Assembly: GCF_027533845.1 (NCBI RefSeq)
Contig: NZ_JAPZVN010000007.1
Span: forward strand, 1-64,000
Length of the DNA stretch: 64,000 nt
Reading direction: 5' to 3'
DNA from: Streptomyces sp. RPT161
GTDB taxonomy: Bacteria; Actinomycetota; Actinomycetes; Streptomycetales; Streptomycetaceae
Under the pieces are notes generated by a model. The model made no database searches. It had not been told where the DNA came from and worked only from the letters and a program-made list of their open reading frames with translations. A program made the translations under genes and the position numbers. Numbering within the stretch: position 1 is the stretch's first letter; each line of letters opens with the position of its first letter. This document shows, one piece after another, positions 62,639 through 64,000 of the stretch.

Positions 62639-63658
62639 ATGACTACGCAGAGTACTGGAGTGTGCGCGATGGAGTGCGAGGGGTGTGATCCCGCCGCGCG
62701 GCGGGCGTGGGCGGCACGGTTGCGCGGCTGGCTGCCGGACCGCGCGGGCGATGTGCTCGTCCTGGGCCGTGAGACGAACGAACTGGCGCTGCTGGCAGCC
62801 GAGTTGGGGCACCGGGTGACCTCGGTCGAGCCGCCCGCCGAGCGGCGGTTCGACGCGGTGCTGGCCCGGCATGTGCTGTGCACGGTGCCGGATCCGGCGG
62901 CGGCACTACTCCGCTGGACGCGGCTGCTGCGGCCAGCGGGGCGGCTGGTGCTGATCGAGAAGGGGGATCCCGGCGGCATCCCGGCCGACACCCTCGCCGA
63001 ACTCGCCGCCCCGCTCGCCTCGTACACACACGTCGAACAGCTGGGCCACGACGCGCTGTTGTGGGGTGGCCGGACCTCGAACGAGGGGTACGCCGCCGTG
63101 ATCCGCACCGCCCCGGCGCGACGGCACGCCGAGATCGTGGACGTACACCTGATACTCCGCCAGGAAAATCGGGTGCTGCTCGCCCGCCGTTCCAACACCG
63201 GTTACGCGGACGGGCTGTGGAACGCGCCCAGCGGCCATGTCGAGGACGGCGAGGACGTGCGAACGGCGATGATCCGCGAGGCGTTCGAGGAGATCGCAGT
63301 GGTCATCGATCCGGCGGATCTGCGGGTCGCGCTGGTGATGCAGCACCGGGCGCCGAACGGGACCGCCCGCACCGGGTGGTTCTTCGAGGCGCGCCGGTGG
63401 AGCGGGGAGGTGGCCAACCGCGAGCCGCACAAGTGCGCGGGCGTCGAGTGGTTCGAGCTCGACGCGCTGCCGGACGACATGGTCGCGTACTGCAGAGCGG
63501 GCGTTGACGCCTATCGGGCGGGAGACCGCTTCGTGTTGCACTGGCACCACGCGGGCGACTCGATCGGGTACCCACCGCGAAGCCCGGGCCGCGCGGTGGT
63601 GTTGCCGCACAATGAACCCGACACACGACCGTCACAGCCAGCTGGAGACCGTACGTGA
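62639..63658 (+). CDS. Methyltransferase-like domain fused to Nudix hydrolase
   Basis: In this 339-residue chain, residues 20-150 look like a shortened class I methyltransferase (DVLVLGRETNELALLAAELGHRVTSVEP, RFDAVLARHVLCTVPDPAAALLRWTRLLRPAGRLVLIEKG). Motif I lacks the usual GXGXG. From about 160 a Nudix domain follows, EIVDVHLILRQENRVLLARRSNTGYADGLWNAPSGHVEDGE, and a complete box, then REAFEEIAV (Ala in place of the last Gly). The Nudix part resembles mobile-domain nucleotide hydrolases. The start at 62639 has a weak site. The stop overlaps the GntR-type gene as GTGA. Confidence 0.85.
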   Translation: MTTQSTGVCAMECEGCDPAARRAWAARLRGWLPDRAGDVLVLGRETNELALLAAELGHRVTSVEPPAERRFDAVLARHVLCTVPDPAAALLRWTRLLRPAGRLVLIEKGDPGGIPADTLAELAAPLASYTHVEQLGHDALLWGGRTSNEGYAAVIRTAPARRHAEIVDVHLILRQENRVLLARRSNTGYADGLWNAPSGHVEDGEDVRTAMIREAFEEIAVVIDPADLRVALVMQHRAPNGTARTGWFFEARRWSGEVANREPHKCAGVEWFELDALPDDMVAYCRAGVDAYRAGDRFVLHWHHAGDSIGYPPRSPGRAVVLPHNEPDTRPSQPAGDRT

Positions 63659-64000
63659 CACTCAAGATCAGCGTCGATCCCGACTCGGCCGCCGCGCCGT
63701 TCGAGCAGGTACGGGAACAGGTCGCCGCCCAGGCCCGTCGCGGTGCGCTCCCGGTGGGGTACCGGATGCCCACCGTGCGCGGCCTCGCCGAGGACCTCGG
63801 GCTGGCGGCCAACACGGTGGCCAAGGCCTACCGCGTACTGGAGGCGGACGGCGTGATCGAAACCCGCGGTCGGCACGGCACGTTCATCGCCGCCGCGGGC
63901 GACGCCGCGCAGCGCCAGGTGGCGGCCGCGGCGGCGGAGTACGCACAGCGCGCCCACCACCTCGGCCTGGACCGCCGCGCCGCCCTGGCCGCCATCGAGG
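63655..64000 (+). CDS. GntR-family transcriptional regulator, YtrA-like (cut by the window end)
   Basis: The visible 115 residues begin TLKISVDPDSAAAPFEQVREQVAAQAR. A GntR winged-helix follows, LPVGYRMPTVRGLAEDLGLAANTVAKAYRVLEADGVIETRGRHGTFI, and then a short helical tail starts. The short C-terminus expected of the YtrA subfamily runs off the window. The GTG overlaps the stop of the methyltransferase-Nudix gene, so the two are translationally coupled and may act together. Ligand and targets are unknown. Confidence 0.88.
   Translation, partial: MTLKISVDPDSAAAPFEQVREQVAAQARRGALPVGYRMPTVRGLAEDLGLAANTVAKAYRVLEADGVIETRGRHGTFIAAAGDAAQRQVAAAAAEYAQRAHHLGLDRRAALAAIE

Overview
The window is high-GC actinobacterial DNA, almost certainly from a Streptomyces chromosome. 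The reasons are extreme third-position GC, frequent GTG and TTG starts, streptogrisin-type secreted proteases, a DUF5685 protein, a second SepF-like protein, and a run of genes in an order I recall from S. coelicolor and relatives (tlyA, NAD kinase, recN ... pyrG, Nudix, ald, parA, scpA, scpB, rluB ... tyrA, cmk, plsC-like, der). The order comparison is from memory, not from an alignment. No rRNA, tRNA, insertion sequence, phage gene or CRISPR array was seen.

Region 1 (1-12.6 kb): a TPR protein with a very long Arg/Asp-rich N-terminus, a DUF1015 protein, a HAD phosphatase, an SCP2-type protein, then a tight operon (lysine-rich histone-H1-like protein, small repeat protein, TlyA, NAD kinase), then recN, a MraY/WecA-like membrane protein and a family-4 glycosyltransferase. 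Region 2 (12.6-31 kb): a GH15 glucoamylase/trehalase-type enzyme diverges from pyrG. After it come a Nudix ADP-ribose hydrolase type, a STAND/TPR protein with an altered P-loop, alanine dehydrogenase, and a chromosome-segregation block (ParA, a small ribbon-helix-helix-like partner, ScpA, ScpB) overlapping into rluB. Prephenate dehydrogenase, Cmk, a PlsC-like acyltransferase and Der follow.

Region 3 (31-43 kb): two Streptomyces-type hypotheticals, a secreted Rpf/LysM resuscitation-promoting factor, an aldehyde dehydrogenase coupled to DUF779, an I78-type inhibitor, a PAP2 phosphatase, an MFS exporter, a glutaryl-CoA-dehydrogenase-like enzyme, and a SepF-like protein divergent from a DUF5685 protein ending in a 22-cysteine tail. 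Region 4 (43-54 kb), accessory: a three-gene FAD/flavin monooxygenase operon with rare ATA-codon patches, two related secreted S1 proteases either side of an SPFH protein, a molybdopterin/cytochrome-b pair, and two coupled acetyltransferases.

Region 5 (54-64 kb): a LexA-like box, then dnaE2 coupled to a Y-family polymerase that lacks the usual catalytic acidic residues (a compact ImuB/DnaE2-like mutasome). After these come a secreted lipase with GlnR/MtrA-type boxes, an AA10 polysaccharide monooxygenase with an LAETG sortase signal, a fused acyl-CoA carboxylase carboxyltransferase, a methyltransferase-Nudix fusion and the start of a GntR-type regulator. Most genes are separated by strong GC-rich hairpin terminators, several of them bidirectional between convergent genes.
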